Shown here piece by piece: positions 52,625 to 60,826 of a stretch of DNA of 64,000 bases. The notes under the pieces are model-generated. The model saw only the letters and a program-made list of their open reading frames with translations, was not told the DNA's origin and did no database searches. This DNA comes from Pseudomonas sp. URMO17WK12:I11 (GTDB lineage: Bacteria > Pseudomonadota > Gammaproteobacteria > Pseudomonadales > Pseudomonadaceae): NCBI RefSeq assembly GCF_007677725.1, contig NZ_VEDF01000010.1, forward strand, positions 151,300-215,299, read 5' to 3'. A program made the translations under genes and the position numbers. The first letter of the stretch is position 1. Each line of letters begins with the position of its first letter.

Positions 52625-54178
52625 TCAACGCAGCCCCAGACGACGAGCCAAACGGCTTAGATTGGCGCGGTCCAGACCCAGCTCGCGGGCTGCTGCCGAC
52701 CAGCTGTGCTGGTGCCTTTGCAGGCACGCGGCAACCAACTGACGCTGATAGTCGTCGAGGGCCTCGCGCAGGCCACCAGGCGGCAGTCGCTCAGGCACCT
52801 GCGGGCCTGACGCGGGTGCACCAGGGGAGGGCGCTTGGGCCAGCTGCAGGTCCAGGTCGCTGGCTTCCAGGGTAAGGATGCGCGGGCGCTGCGGATGTCG
52901 ACCCATGGCCTTGAGGGCAGAGCGGCCGATCAAGTGCTCCAGCTCGCGCACGTTGCCGGGCCAGTCGTAGGTCAGCAGTGCTGTCTGGGCCTCGCTGCTC
53001 AGGCGCAAGCTGTTCAAACCCAGCCGCGATCGATTCTGTTCGAGGAAAAAGCCTGCCAGCAGCAGCACATCCCGGCCTCGTTCACGCAGCGGCGGTACGT
53101 GCAACGGGTAAACGCTCAGGCGGTGATAAAAATCGGCGCGGTAGTTGCCGGCACGTACTTCGGCAGAGAGGTCACGGTTGGTTGCGGCGATCAGGCGCAC
53201 ATCGACCCGGTGCTCGCGGTCCGACCCCAGGCGCTGCAGCTGACCGCTCTGCAACACCCGCAGCAGCTTGGCCTGCACGGTAAGTGGCAATTCGCCCACT
53301 TCGTCGAGAAACAGCGTGCCGCCGTTGGCCAGTTCGAATTTGCCGCGACGCTCGCCGTGGGCGCCTGTGAAGGCGCCGCGAACATGCCCGAACAGCTCGC
53401 TTTCAACCAGGGTGTCGGGCAGGGCGGCGCAATTCAAGCTGACCAAGGGCTTGTCGGCTCGGTTGCTGGCCTGGTGCAAGGCCATCGCCACCAGTTCCTT
53501 GCCGACGCCGGTTTCGCCGGTGATGAGCACCGTCAGGTCGCTGCTGCCGACCAGGCGGATTTCCTCGAGCAGGCGCTTGTGCGCAGGGCTTTGGCCAATC
53601 AATTGCCTGTCCAGGCCGCTGGCCTGTCGATACACCTCTGCACGGTGGCGTTCGTCTTCGGCGCGCAGCGCCAGATGCTCGATGCGCTCGGCCACGGTGA
53701 CGGTGGCTGCCGCAAGGCTGGCAAACGCCTGCAAGGCATCGAGCTCCAGGCTCTGGAACTGCCCGGGCGTCAATGCGTCCAGGGTCAACAGGCCCCAGGG
53801 CCGTTCCTCGACCATCAACGGGCAACCCATGCAGTCGTGTACCTCGAGGGTGGCCTGCGGGGTATTGACCAGCCCGTCATACGGATCCGGCAGCTCCGAG
53901 TCGCTGGCGAAACGGGTTGGCTGCGGGTTGCTCAGCAGAATCTGAAAACGTGGATGTTCGCTGACCTTGAAGCGCCGACCCAGGGTATCGGGCGCCAGTC
54001 CGTCTACCGCCAGCGGTACCAGCCACTCGCCATCCAGGCGCAACAGTGCAGCGGCGTCGCAGGGCAGCAGGCTGCGCATGGCTTGCAGCAACCGGCGGTA
54101 GCGTTCACGGTCTGGCAGATCGCGCGACAGGTCGCTGACCAGTGGCAGAAGGGCAGTGAGCAGGGGCTTTGCAGTCAT
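52625..54178 (-). CDS. norR: Nitric-oxide-responsive sigma-54 activator NorR
   Basis: A 517-residue enhancer-binding protein. GAF domain (~1-170) that in NorR holds a mononuclear iron sensing NO; here DSELPDPYDG (93-102) and VHDCMGCP (113-120, with Asp115-Cys116) fit. The AAA+ domain has Walker A GETGVGKE at 221-228, GAFTGA at 268-273 and Walker B GGTLFLDEVGEL. A C-terminal Fis-type helix-turn-helix ends the protein (SWSAAARELGLDRANLSRLA). ATG at 54178, with AAGGAG 5 bases upstream. It is divergent from hmp and expected to switch hmp on through sigma-54; in P. aeruginosa the equivalent is called FhpR. Confidence 0.93.
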   Translation of the reverse strand: MTAKPLLTALLPLVSDLSRDLPDRERYRRLLQAMRSLLPCDAAALLRLDGEWLVPLAVDGLAPDTLGRRFKVSEHPRFQILLSNPQPTRFASDSELPDPYDGLVNTPQATLEVHDCMGCPLMVEERPWGLLTLDALTPGQFQSLELDALQAFASLAAATVTVAERIEHLALRAEDERHRAEVYRQASGLDRQLIGQSPAHKRLLEEIRLVGSSDLTVLITGETGVGKELVAMALHQASNRADKPLVSLNCAALPDTLVESELFGHVRGAFTGAHGERRGKFELANGGTLFLDEVGELPLTVQAKLLRVLQSGQLQRLGSDREHRVDVRLIAATNRDLSAEVRAGNYRADFYHRLSVYPLHVPPLRERGRDVLLLAGFFLEQNRSRLGLNSLRLSSEAQTALLTYDWPGNVRELEHLIGRSALKAMGRHPQRPRILTLEASDLDLQLAQAPSPGAPASGPQVPERLPPGGLREALDDYQRQLVAACLQRHQHSWSAAARELGLDRANLSRLARRLGLR

Positions 54179-54192
54179 AAGGACTCCTTTTG

Positions 54193-54203
54193 GTCATAAT
54201 GAC
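54193..54203. promoter_or_regulatory. NorR-type enhancer site 1
   Basis: GTCATAATGAC, a perfect GTCA-N3-TGAC palindrome fitting the GT-N7-AC NorR pattern, 15 bp upstream of the norR start. Confidence 0.7.
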
Positions 54204-54218
54204 TATACGCGCCGGCAG

Positions 54219-54229
54219 GTCAATTTGAC
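54219..54229. promoter_or_regulatory. NorR-type enhancer site 2
   Basis: GTCAATTTGAC, a second GTCA-N3-TGAC palindrome, centred 26 bp from the first. A further palindrome, TTTAGGCCTAAA, follows at 54233-54244. Confidence 0.7.
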
Positions 54230-54269
54230 ATGTTTAGGCCTAAAGCACTGATTTTGCTGAATAAAAAAG

Positions 54270-54286
54270 TTGGCATGAAAGCTGTA
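54270..54286 (+). promoter_or_regulatory. Candidate sigma-54 promoter of hmp
   Basis: TTGGCATG-N4-CTGTA resembles the -24/-12 consensus with three deviations, notably GT in place of GC at -12. It lies ~50 bp before the hmp ATG and 40-75 bp after the NorR sites, with an AT-rich stretch between that could bend with IHF. Confidence 0.5.
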
Positions 54287-54332
54287 ATCCCTAAGGCATT
54301 CATATCAAGCCACTGGCTCAGGAGTTACCTGA

Positions 54333-55511
54333 ATGCTCACCGCCGAACAACGCGCAATCATCAAAGCCACCGTGCCCCTGCTGGAAACGGGCGGCGAGGC
54401 ACTGACCACGCATTTTTACAACATGATGCTCAGCGAGTATCCCGAAGTGCGCCCGCTGTTCAACCAGGCCCACCAGGCCAGTGGCGACCAGCCACGGGCA
54501 TTGGCCAATGGCGTACTCATGTATGCGCGGCACATCGATCGCCTGGACCAGCTCGGTGGCCTGGTCGGTCAGATCATCAACAAACATGTCGCCTTGCAGA
54601 TTCTGCCGGAACATTACCCCATCGTCGGCCGCTGCCTGCTGCGGGCCATCGAGGAGGTGCTGGGCACGGAAGTCGCCACCGCTGAAGTGGTGGCGGCCTG
54701 GGCTGCGGCGTATGGCCAGCTTGCCGACATCCTGATCGGCGCCGAGGAAAACCTCTACCAGCGCAAGCAAGAGGCGGTTGGCGGCTGGCGCGGGACGCGG
54801 GAGTTCCGCCTGGTGCGCCGTGAGCAGGAGAGCGACGAGATCACCTCGTTGTATTTCGCTCCGCTGGACGGCCAGGCGGTACTCGCCGCCGAGCCCGGCC
54901 AGTACATTGGCTTGCAGCTGTTCATCGACGGTGCCGAGCATCGGCGCAATTACTCGCTGTCGGCGCTGTGCGATGGTCGTCAATACCGCATCAGCGTCAA
55001 GCGCGAAGCCAATGGCAAGGTCTCCAATTATCTGCATGACCGGCTGGCGGTCGGCGACAGTCTGCAGCTGTTCCCGCCCTCAGGCGAGTTCACCCTGGCC
55101 GCCAGCGCCAAGCCGCTGGTACTGATCAGCGGTGGGGTAGGCATCACGCCAACCCTGGCGATGCTCGAAGCGGCGCTGCAGACCGAGCGGCCTGTGCACT
55201 TCATCCACTGTGCCCGTAATGCCGCCGTGCACGCCTTCAGCGATTGGGTGGATGGCCTGGCCGCACGCCATCCGCAGCTCAAGCGCTTCTATTGCTATGC
55301 CGAGCCAGACACAGCGAAGCGCGCGCACGCCGTCGGTCAGCTGTCTGAAGCATTGCTGGAAGAATGGTTGCCGCGCGAGCGCGACGTCGATGTGTATTTC
55401 CTCGGGCCCAAAGGGTTCATGGCGTCCGTCAAACGCCAGTTGAAGAAGCTTGGTATTCCCGAGGTGCAAAGCCGTTACGAGTTCTTCGGGCCGGCCGCCG
55501 CACTGGAATGA
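54333..55511 (+). CDS. hmp: Flavohemoprotein, nitric oxide dioxygenase
   Basis: A 392-residue enzyme that turns NO and O2 into nitrate using NAD(P)H. The globin domain (1-~135) keeps Tyr29 and Gln53 on the distal side and the proximal heme ligand His85 (INKHVALQILP). The FAD domain (~150-255) has RRNYSLSALCDG, and the NAD domain (~260-392) has LISGGVGITPTLAMLEAAL and a C-terminal RYEFFGPAAAL. Length and residues are standard. The ATG at 54333 is preceded by AGGAG. It is divergent from norR and probably induced by NO through it. A strong terminator follows. Confidence 0.97.
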   Translation: MLTAEQRAIIKATVPLLETGGEALTTHFYNMMLSEYPEVRPLFNQAHQASGDQPRALANGVLMYARHIDRLDQLGGLVGQIINKHVALQILPEHYPIVGRCLLRAIEEVLGTEVATAEVVAAWAAAYGQLADILIGAEENLYQRKQEAVGGWRGTREFRLVRREQESDEITSLYFAPLDGQAVLAAEPGQYIGLQLFIDGAEHRRNYSLSALCDGRQYRISVKREANGKVSNYLHDRLAVGDSLQLFPPSGEFTLAASAKPLVLISGGVGITPTLAMLEAALQTERPVHFIHCARNAAVHAFSDWVDGLAARHPQLKRFYCYAEPDTAKRAHAVGQLSEALLEEWLPRERDVDVYFLGPKGFMASVKRQLKKLGIPEVQSRYEFFGPAAALE

Positions 55512-55823
55512 GCCAGCATCCGTCAGGTAATACTTCCTGCCTATATAAAAGGAAAGATGAAAGGCGCCTGTGCACCTTTCATCTTTAATCCTGGTTTAAT
55601 CGCTGTATCCTTCACTCCCGGATGTCGAGGGCTGGTCCCTGCCTGACATTCGGGCAGCCCCTCGCTGGCCACCGTGGAACTATCTCGCGCTAGCCTGTCT
55701 TACTTCTCCGGATCTCGCGCAAGAAGGTCGTAACGGTTCCTCGACGCCTAGCACGCCGTGCCTGTGTAGAATCGCGCCAGGCAGGCGGGTCACGCTGCCA
55801 TCTACTCATCGAAGGAATCGGCA
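55512..55823. other. Intergenic region hmp-dsbB, 312 bp
   Basis: It holds the hmp terminator (55553-55586) and a second nested inverted repeat at about 55626-55663 (CGAGG...CCTCG enclosing CTGCC...GGCAG). A TAGAAT that could be a -10 box for dsbB lies at 55767-55772. No small gene was seen. Confidence 0.45.
55553..55586 (+). terminator. Terminator of hmp
   Basis: AAAGATGAAAGG and CCTTTCATCTTT pair perfectly across a 10-base loop, 41 bp after the hmp stop, with TTT at the end of the 3' arm. Confidence 0.8.
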
Positions 55824-56330
55824 ATGAACGAAGAATCATCGCGCCTGAACCGCGAACGGCGCTTTCTGGTGCTGCTGGGCGTCATCTGCCTGGCGCTGAT
55901 CGGCGGCGCGCTGTACATGCAGGTGGTGCTGGGCGAGGCCCCGTGCCCGCTGTGTATCCTGCAACGCTACGCCTTGCTCTTTATCGCCCTGTTCGCCTTC
56001 ATCGCCGCTGCCATGCCCGGACGCCGCAGCCTGACGCTGTTCGAAGGGCTGGTCGTGCTCAGCGCTATTGGGGGAATCGTTGCAGCCGGCAACCATGTGT
56101 ATATACTCGCCAACCCCATGGTCAGTTGCGGCATCGATACGTTGCAGCCGATCGTCGATGACTTGCCGCTGGCCAAGCTCTGGCCACTGGCCTTCCAGGT
56201 CGACGGCTTCTGCAGCACGCCCTACCCACCGGTGCTGGGGTTGTCGCTGGCGCAGTGGGCTTTGGTGGCCTTCGTGCTGACTGCCGTTCTGGTGCCGCTG
56301 GGCATCTACCGCAACCGGCGCCAGGGTTAG
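55824..56330 (+). CDS. dsbB: Disulfide bond formation protein B
   Basis: A 168-residue inner-membrane protein that re-oxidises DsbA and passes electrons to quinone. Four membrane helices (about 14-34, 47-64, 71-92, 142-162). The first redox pair is Cys41-Cys44 in APCPLCILQRYALL next to the quinone-binding Arg48, and the second is Cys102...Cys130 in the periplasmic loop (MVSCGIDTLQ, DGFCSTPYPP). ATG at 55824 with AAGGA 8 bases upstream. In P. putida the gene in this position was named with the cyo operon as an upstream gene; its electron flow to quinone fits a neighbour that is a quinol oxidase, though co-regulation is inferred. Confidence 0.93.
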   Translation: MNEESSRLNRERRFLVLLGVICLALIGGALYMQVVLGEAPCPLCILQRYALLFIALFAFIAAAMPGRRSLTLFEGLVVLSAIGGIVAAGNHVYILANPMVSCGIDTLQPIVDDLPLAKLWPLAFQVDGFCSTPYPPVLGLSLAQWALVAFVLTAVLVPLGIYRNRRQG

Positions 56331-56889
56331 ACCAAAGTCACGATTTCGCTGGGGTCTTTTGCGCCGGCTGTGAAGAGTAAAAAGTCGCCTCCCGCTTGAT
56401 CTGGATCAACCTCAAGCCCTTGCAATAGAAGGCTTGCAGCGCTAGCAAGCGGGGTGCGACAAACTGTCGCGAAGTTGATTTTCCTCCCGTCATTGTTGCA
56501 GATCCTGTAAAAGACTGTTGCTCAATAAGTCATAGTCAAGGGTTTGCGACCTATCTACAATCGCCCCCAATTTCCGTTCGGCACTGCTTGCGAGTCGCAG
56601 GATTGAAGGAAGCCCCAGCGCTCCTTTTTGCTGACTTCGTCAAGTTTCGCCCAACGGCGAGACCGGGCGGACCCCCCTCCGCGTTTTCCCGCACCAAATG
56701 GACTTGGTCTGAAGTACAGGCCTGTTGCCTACGAAACCACACGCACCGCTAACCCGCTTGACGCCAAGGTCCTGCAGTCGGACCCCCGGCAGGAGCGAGT
56801 ACGGGCGCGCAATGCCTCACTTGGCAGGACGAAGTGTTGGCTACCAAAACACAAATTGCATTGAAGCAAGCTGATCTAGAGGTCGTGAG
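56331..56889. other. Long cyo control region, 559 bp
   Basis: It contains a perfect ANR box (56396-56409), two small hairpins in a row (GCTTGC/GCAAGC at 56432-56450 and GCGACA/TGTCGC at 56456-56470), and a TACAAT that could be a -10 box at 56556-56561. No convincing coding frame was found. Confidence 0.5.
56396..56409. promoter_or_regulatory. ANR/FNR box upstream of cyoA
   Basis: TTGATCTGGATCAA, an exact TTGAT-N4-ATCAA site. ANR is active under low oxygen and represses the cyo oxidase in P. putida. The site lies 481 bp before cyoA and 66 bp after the dsbB stop. Confidence 0.85.
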
Positions 56890-57834
56890 ATGAGTAAAAA
56901 GCGTTACCCCAGACTGTTTGGCATATTGCCCTTTTTAGGCATGCTTTTACTCAGTGGGTGCAACTGGACCCTGCTCGACCCGAAAGGTCAGGTCGGCATT
57001 GAGCAAAAGAACCTGATCCTGATCGCCACCGGCCTGATGCTGCTGGTGGTCATTCCGGTGATCATCATGACCGTGGCGTTCGCCTGGAAGTATCGCGCTT
57101 CCAACAAGGCTGCCACCTACACCCCCGACTGGTCGCACTCGACCAAGATCGAGGCTGCGGTGTGGATCATCCCGATCATCATCATCATTGCCCTGGGCTA
57201 CGTCACCTACAAGTCGACCCACAAGCTGGACCCGTACCGTCCGCTGGATTCCGATGTGAAGCCGGTGCAGATCGACGTGGTCGCGCTGGACTGGAAATGG
57301 CTGTTCATCTATCCCGAGCAGGGCATTGCCACGGTCAACAAGATCGTCTTCCCGGCTAACACTCCGGTCAACTTCCGCGTGACCTCCGACGCCGTGATGA
57401 ACTCGTTCTTCATCCCAGGCCTGGGCGGCCAGATCTACGCGATGGCGGGCATGACCACCAAGCTGCACCTGATCGCCAACGAAAATGGCGAGTTCGACGG
57501 TATCAGCGCCAACTACAGCGGTGCTGGCTTCACCGGCATGAAATTCAAGGCCACTGCCACCTCCCAGGAAGACTTCGACAAGTGGGTCGCCGAGGTCAAG
57601 CAGTCGCCGAAGAAGTTGGACAAGGCTACCTACGACGCCTTGGCCAAACCAAGCGAAAACAACCCAGTCGAGCTGTACAGCGAGGCTTCGCCTGACCAGT
57701 TCCAGCTCATCGTCGACAAGTACGAAGGCATGAACCGCGGTCGTCCGAGCCACGAAGAAGCAGGCAGCAAAGACCTGGCCACTACCAAGGGTGTGGAATC
57801 GACTATGCAACCAGCTGCCGGTGCAGAGGAGTAA
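56890..57834 (+). CDS. cyoA: Cytochrome bo3 ubiquinol oxidase subunit II
   Basis: A 314-residue lipoprotein subunit of the proton-pumping quinol oxidase. The signal ends in a lipobox LLLSGC (Cys ~24), followed by two membrane helices (~37-62 and ~83-103). The periplasmic cupredoxin domain (from ~120) has IDVVALDWKWLFIYPEQGIA and ISANYSGAGFTGMKFKA; the CuA ligands of cytochrome c oxidases are absent, as expected for quinol oxidases. The C-terminal ~25 residues are hydrophilic. It starts at 56890 with GAGG upstream and is followed by cyoB after 3 bp. ANR should repress it when oxygen falls. Confidence 0.97.
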   Translation: MSKKRYPRLFGILPFLGMLLLSGCNWTLLDPKGQVGIEQKNLILIATGLMLLVVIPVIIMTVAFAWKYRASNKAATYTPDWSHSTKIEAAVWIIPIIIIIALGYVTYKSTHKLDPYRPLDSDVKPVQIDVVALDWKWLFIYPEQGIATVNKIVFPANTPVNFRVTSDAVMNSFFIPGLGGQIYAMAGMTTKLHLIANENGEFDGISANYSGAGFTGMKFKATATSQEDFDKWVAEVKQSPKKLDKATYDALAKPSENNPVELYSEASPDQFQLIVDKYEGMNRGRPSHEEAGSKDLATTKGVESTMQPAAGAEE

Positions 57835-57837
57835 GAG

Positions 57838-59856
57838 ATGTTCGGTAAATTAACCCTGGAGGCGGTGCCCTTCCACGAGCCGATAGTCATGGTGACGCTC
57901 GCCATGATTGCGCTCGGGGGTATCGCTGTCGTTGGTGCTATCACCTATTTCCGCAAGTGGAGTTACTTGTGGACCGAGTGGTTGACCACCGTCGACCACA
58001 AGAAAATCGGGGTGATGTATATCGTCGTCGCGATGGTCATGCTGCTGCGCGGCTTTGCCGACGCGATCATGATGCGTACTCAGCTGGCGGTTGCTACCGG
58101 CGGCTCCGAAGGCTATCTGCCGCCTGAACACTATGACCAGATCTTCACCGCCCACGGTGTGATCATGATCATCTTCATGGCGATGCCGTTCTTCACCGGC
58201 CTGATGAACCTTGCGGTTCCGCTGCAGATCGGTGCACGTGACGTTGCCTTCCCGTTCCTGAACTCCCTGAGCTTCTACCTGCTGCTGGCAGGCGTGCTGC
58301 TGGTCAACATCTCGCTGGGCGTTGGTGAATTCGCCAAGACCGGCTGGGTTGCCTATCCGCCGCTCGCAGGCATTCAGTACAGCCCCGGAGTCGGTGTCGA
58401 CTATTACATCTGGGCGCTACAGTTATCAGGCCTGGGTACGACACTGACCGGCGTCAACTTCCTCGTCACCGTGATGAAGATGCGCGCCCCTGGCATGAAG
58501 CTGATGGACATGCCGATCTTCACCTGGACCTGCACTTGGGCCAACGTGCTGATCGTGGCTTCGTTCCCGATCCTGACCGCTGCACTCGCGCTGCTGACCG
58601 TTGACCGTTATCTGGACTTCCACATTTTCACCAACGAGCTTGGTGGGAACCCGATGATGTACGTCAACCTGTTCTGGGCGTGGGGTCACCCTGAGGTTTA
58701 CATCCTGATCCTGCCGGCCTTCGGCGTGTTCTCGGAAGTGACTTCGACGTTCTCTGGCAAGCGTCTGTTCGGCCACCACTCGATGATCTACGCATCGGGG
58801 GCCATCGCCGTGCTGGGCTTCGCCGTTTGGCTGCACCACTTCTTCACCATGGGTGCCGGCGCCAGCGTCAACACCTTCTTCGGCCTGGCGACGATGCTGA
58901 TCTCCATTCCGACCGGTGTGAAGCTGTTCAACTGGCTGTTCACCATGTACCAGGGCCGCGTGCGCTTCACTGCGCCAATGCTGTGGACCCTGGGCTTCAT
59001 GATCACCTTCTCCATCGGTGGCATGACTGGCGTCCTGCTGGCTGTACCTGGCGCTGACTTTGTGCTGCACAACAGCCTGTTCGTTATCGCTCACTTCCAC
59101 AACGTGATCATCGGTGGTGCGGTATTCGGCTACATCGCCGGCTTCGCCTACTGGTGGCCAAAAGCGTTCGGCTTCAAGCTGAACGAGAAGTGGGGCAAGG
59201 CTGCGTTCTGGTTCTGGATCTCGGGCTTCTACGTGGCGTTCATGCCGTTGTACGCCTTGGGCTTCATGGGCATGACTCGTCGTCTGAACCACTCCGACAA
59301 CCCGCTGTGGGAACCCTACCTGTACGTGGCCGTGGTCGGCGCCGTGCTGATCCTGTGCGGTATCGCTTGCCAGCTGATCCAGATCTTCGTCTCGATCCGC
59401 GATCGCGAGCAGAACCTGGACGTGACCGGCGACCCATGGGGCGGCCGTACCCTGGAGTGGTCGACTTCCTCGCCACCGCCGTTCTACAACTTCGCCCACA
59501 TGCCAGAGAAAGTTGGCCTGGACTGCTGGAACGAAGCCAAGGAAGCCGGTGTTGCCTACAAGGTGCCTGGCAAGTACGAGCCGATCCACATGCCGAACAA
59601 CACCGCTACTGGTCTGTTCATGGGTATGTTCCTGACCGTGTTCGGCTTCGCCTTCATCTGGCACATCTGGTGGCTGGTAGGCGCGAGCCTGTTGGCAACC
59701 ATCGCAGTCTTCGTCCGCCACGCTGCACGTGACGACCAGGGCTACATGGTTCCAGCCGAAGAAGTTGCGCGCATCGAAGGCGAGCGTCTCAAAGCGCTGG
59801 CCAATGCAGGTGCTCTGCCTGCCGGCGCACGTGTCGAATCGTTTGAACGGGTGTAA
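57838..59856 (+). CDS. cyoB: Cytochrome bo3 ubiquinol oxidase subunit I
   Basis: A 672-residue, ~15-helix heme-copper oxidase core carrying heme b, heme o3 and CuB. Visible marks: the heme b His in FTAHGVIMIIFMAMPFFTGL, the CuB/Tyr cross-link motif WGHPEVYILILPAFG, the CuB His pair in WLHHFFTMGAG, and the heme ligands in IAHFHNVIIGG. The length is close to the E. coli protein (663). The start ATG lies 3 bp after the cyoA stop, with GTAAGAG as ribosome site. It is second in the operon cyoABCDE. Confidence 0.98.
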   Translation: MFGKLTLEAVPFHEPIVMVTLAMIALGGIAVVGAITYFRKWSYLWTEWLTTVDHKKIGVMYIVVAMVMLLRGFADAIMMRTQLAVATGGSEGYLPPEHYDQIFTAHGVIMIIFMAMPFFTGLMNLAVPLQIGARDVAFPFLNSLSFYLLLAGVLLVNISLGVGEFAKTGWVAYPPLAGIQYSPGVGVDYYIWALQLSGLGTTLTGVNFLVTVMKMRAPGMKLMDMPIFTWTCTWANVLIVASFPILTAALALLTVDRYLDFHIFTNELGGNPMMYVNLFWAWGHPEVYILILPAFGVFSEVTSTFSGKRLFGHHSMIYASGAIAVLGFAVWLHHFFTMGAGASVNTFFGLATMLISIPTGVKLFNWLFTMYQGRVRFTAPMLWTLGFMITFSIGGMTGVLLAVPGADFVLHNSLFVIAHFHNVIIGGAVFGYIAGFAYWWPKAFGFKLNEKWGKAAFWFWISGFYVAFMPLYALGFMGMTRRLNHSDNPLWEPYLYVAVVGAVLILCGIACQLIQIFVSIRDREQNLDVTGDPWGGRTLEWSTSSPPPFYNFAHMPEKVGLDCWNEAKEAGVAYKVPGKYEPIHMPNNTATGLFMGMFLTVFGFAFIWHIWWLVGASLLATIAVFVRHAARDDQGYMVPAEEVARIEGERLKALANAGALPAGARVESFERV

Positions 59857-59859
59857 TCA

Positions 59860-60483
59860 ATGTCCAGCCAAGTAATCCACGGTGGCGCGCATGGTCATGA
59901 CCATGCTCACGATGACCACCACCACGACTCGGGTCAGATGACCGTATTCGGTTTCTGGCTGTACCTGATGACCGACTGCATCCTGTTTGCGTCGCTCTTC
60001 GCCACCTACGCGGTGCTGTCCGGCAGTTTTGCCGGCGGCCCGTCGGGTCACGACATCTTCCAGCTCGATTTCGTAGCGGTTGAAACGCTGTTCCTGCTGC
60101 TGTCCTCGATCACTTTTGGCTTCGCCATGCTGAAGATGTTCGATGGCAAGAAAGCAGGCGTACTGGGCTGGTTGGCCGTGACCTTCCTGTTCGGTGCAGG
60201 CTTCATCGCGATGGAAATCTACGAGTTCCATCACCTGATCGGCGAGGGCTTCGGCCCTCAGCGCAGTGGCTTCCTGTCGGGCTTCTTCGCCCTGGTAGGT
60301 ACCCACGGTCTGCACGTGACCGCCGGCCTGATCTGGATGGCGATCATGATGTACCAGATCAACAAGCACGGCATCACGCCGACCGCCAAGACCCGCATGA
60401 GCTGCCTGAGCCTGTTCTGGCACTTCCTGGACGTGGTCTGGATCTGCGTATTCACCGTCGTCTACCTGCTGGGGGTTCTGTAA
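59860..60483 (+). CDS. cyoC: Cytochrome bo3 ubiquinol oxidase subunit III
   Basis: A 207-residue five-helix subunit of the oxidase. A His-rich N-terminus (GGAHGHDHAHDDHHHD) precedes TVFGFWLYLMTDCILFASLF; later LVGTHGLHVTAGLIWMAIMM and CLSLFWHFLDVVWICVFTVV match the COX3 family. It starts 3 bp after cyoB and its stop overlaps the cyoD start by one base. The role is structural or assembly, not catalytic. Confidence 0.97.
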   Translation: MSSQVIHGGAHGHDHAHDDHHHDSGQMTVFGFWLYLMTDCILFASLFATYAVLSGSFAGGPSGHDIFQLDFVAVETLFLLLSSITFGFAMLKMFDGKKAGVLGWLAVTFLFGAGFIAMEIYEFHHLIGEGFGPQRSGFLSGFFALVGTHGLHVTAGLIWMAIMMYQINKHGITPTAKTRMSCLSLFWHFLDVVWICVFTVVYLLGVL

Positions 60484-60815
60484 TGGCTAACGCACACGAC
60501 ACTCATCACGAAGGCGGTCACGGTAGCGTTCGCTCGTACATGATCGGCTTCGTACTGTCGATCATCCTGACCGCGATTCCATTCGGCCTGGTGATGTTCC
60601 CGAGCCTGCCGAAGAACCTGACCGTTCTGATCGTTGTCGCCATGGCGGTGATCCAGGTAGTGGTACACCTGGTGTACTTCCTGCACATGGACCGCTCGAA
60701 AGAGCAACGCAACAACGTATCGACGTTCCTGTTCACCACCCTGGTGATCGCTCTGCTGGTCGGCCTGTCGCTGTGGATCATGTTCAGCATCCACTTCGAA
60801 ATGATGGCCAAGTGA
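60483..60815 (+). CDS. cyoD: Cytochrome bo3 ubiquinol oxidase subunit IV
   Basis: A 110-residue three-helix subunit. A His-rich start (MANAHDTHHEGGHGSVRSYM) is followed by helices near 20-38, 45-66 and 80-102, with HLVYFLHMDRSKEQRNN in the loop as in the family. It overlaps cyoC by one base and precedes cyoE by 11 bp. It supports assembly of the copper site in E. coli; the same is assumed here. Confidence 0.96.
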   Translation: MANAHDTHHEGGHGSVRSYMIGFVLSIILTAIPFGLVMFPSLPKNLTVLIVVAMAVIQVVVHLVYFLHMDRSKEQRNNVSTFLFTTLVIALLVGLSLWIMFSIHFEMMAK

Positions 60816-60826
60816 GGTAAGACTGC

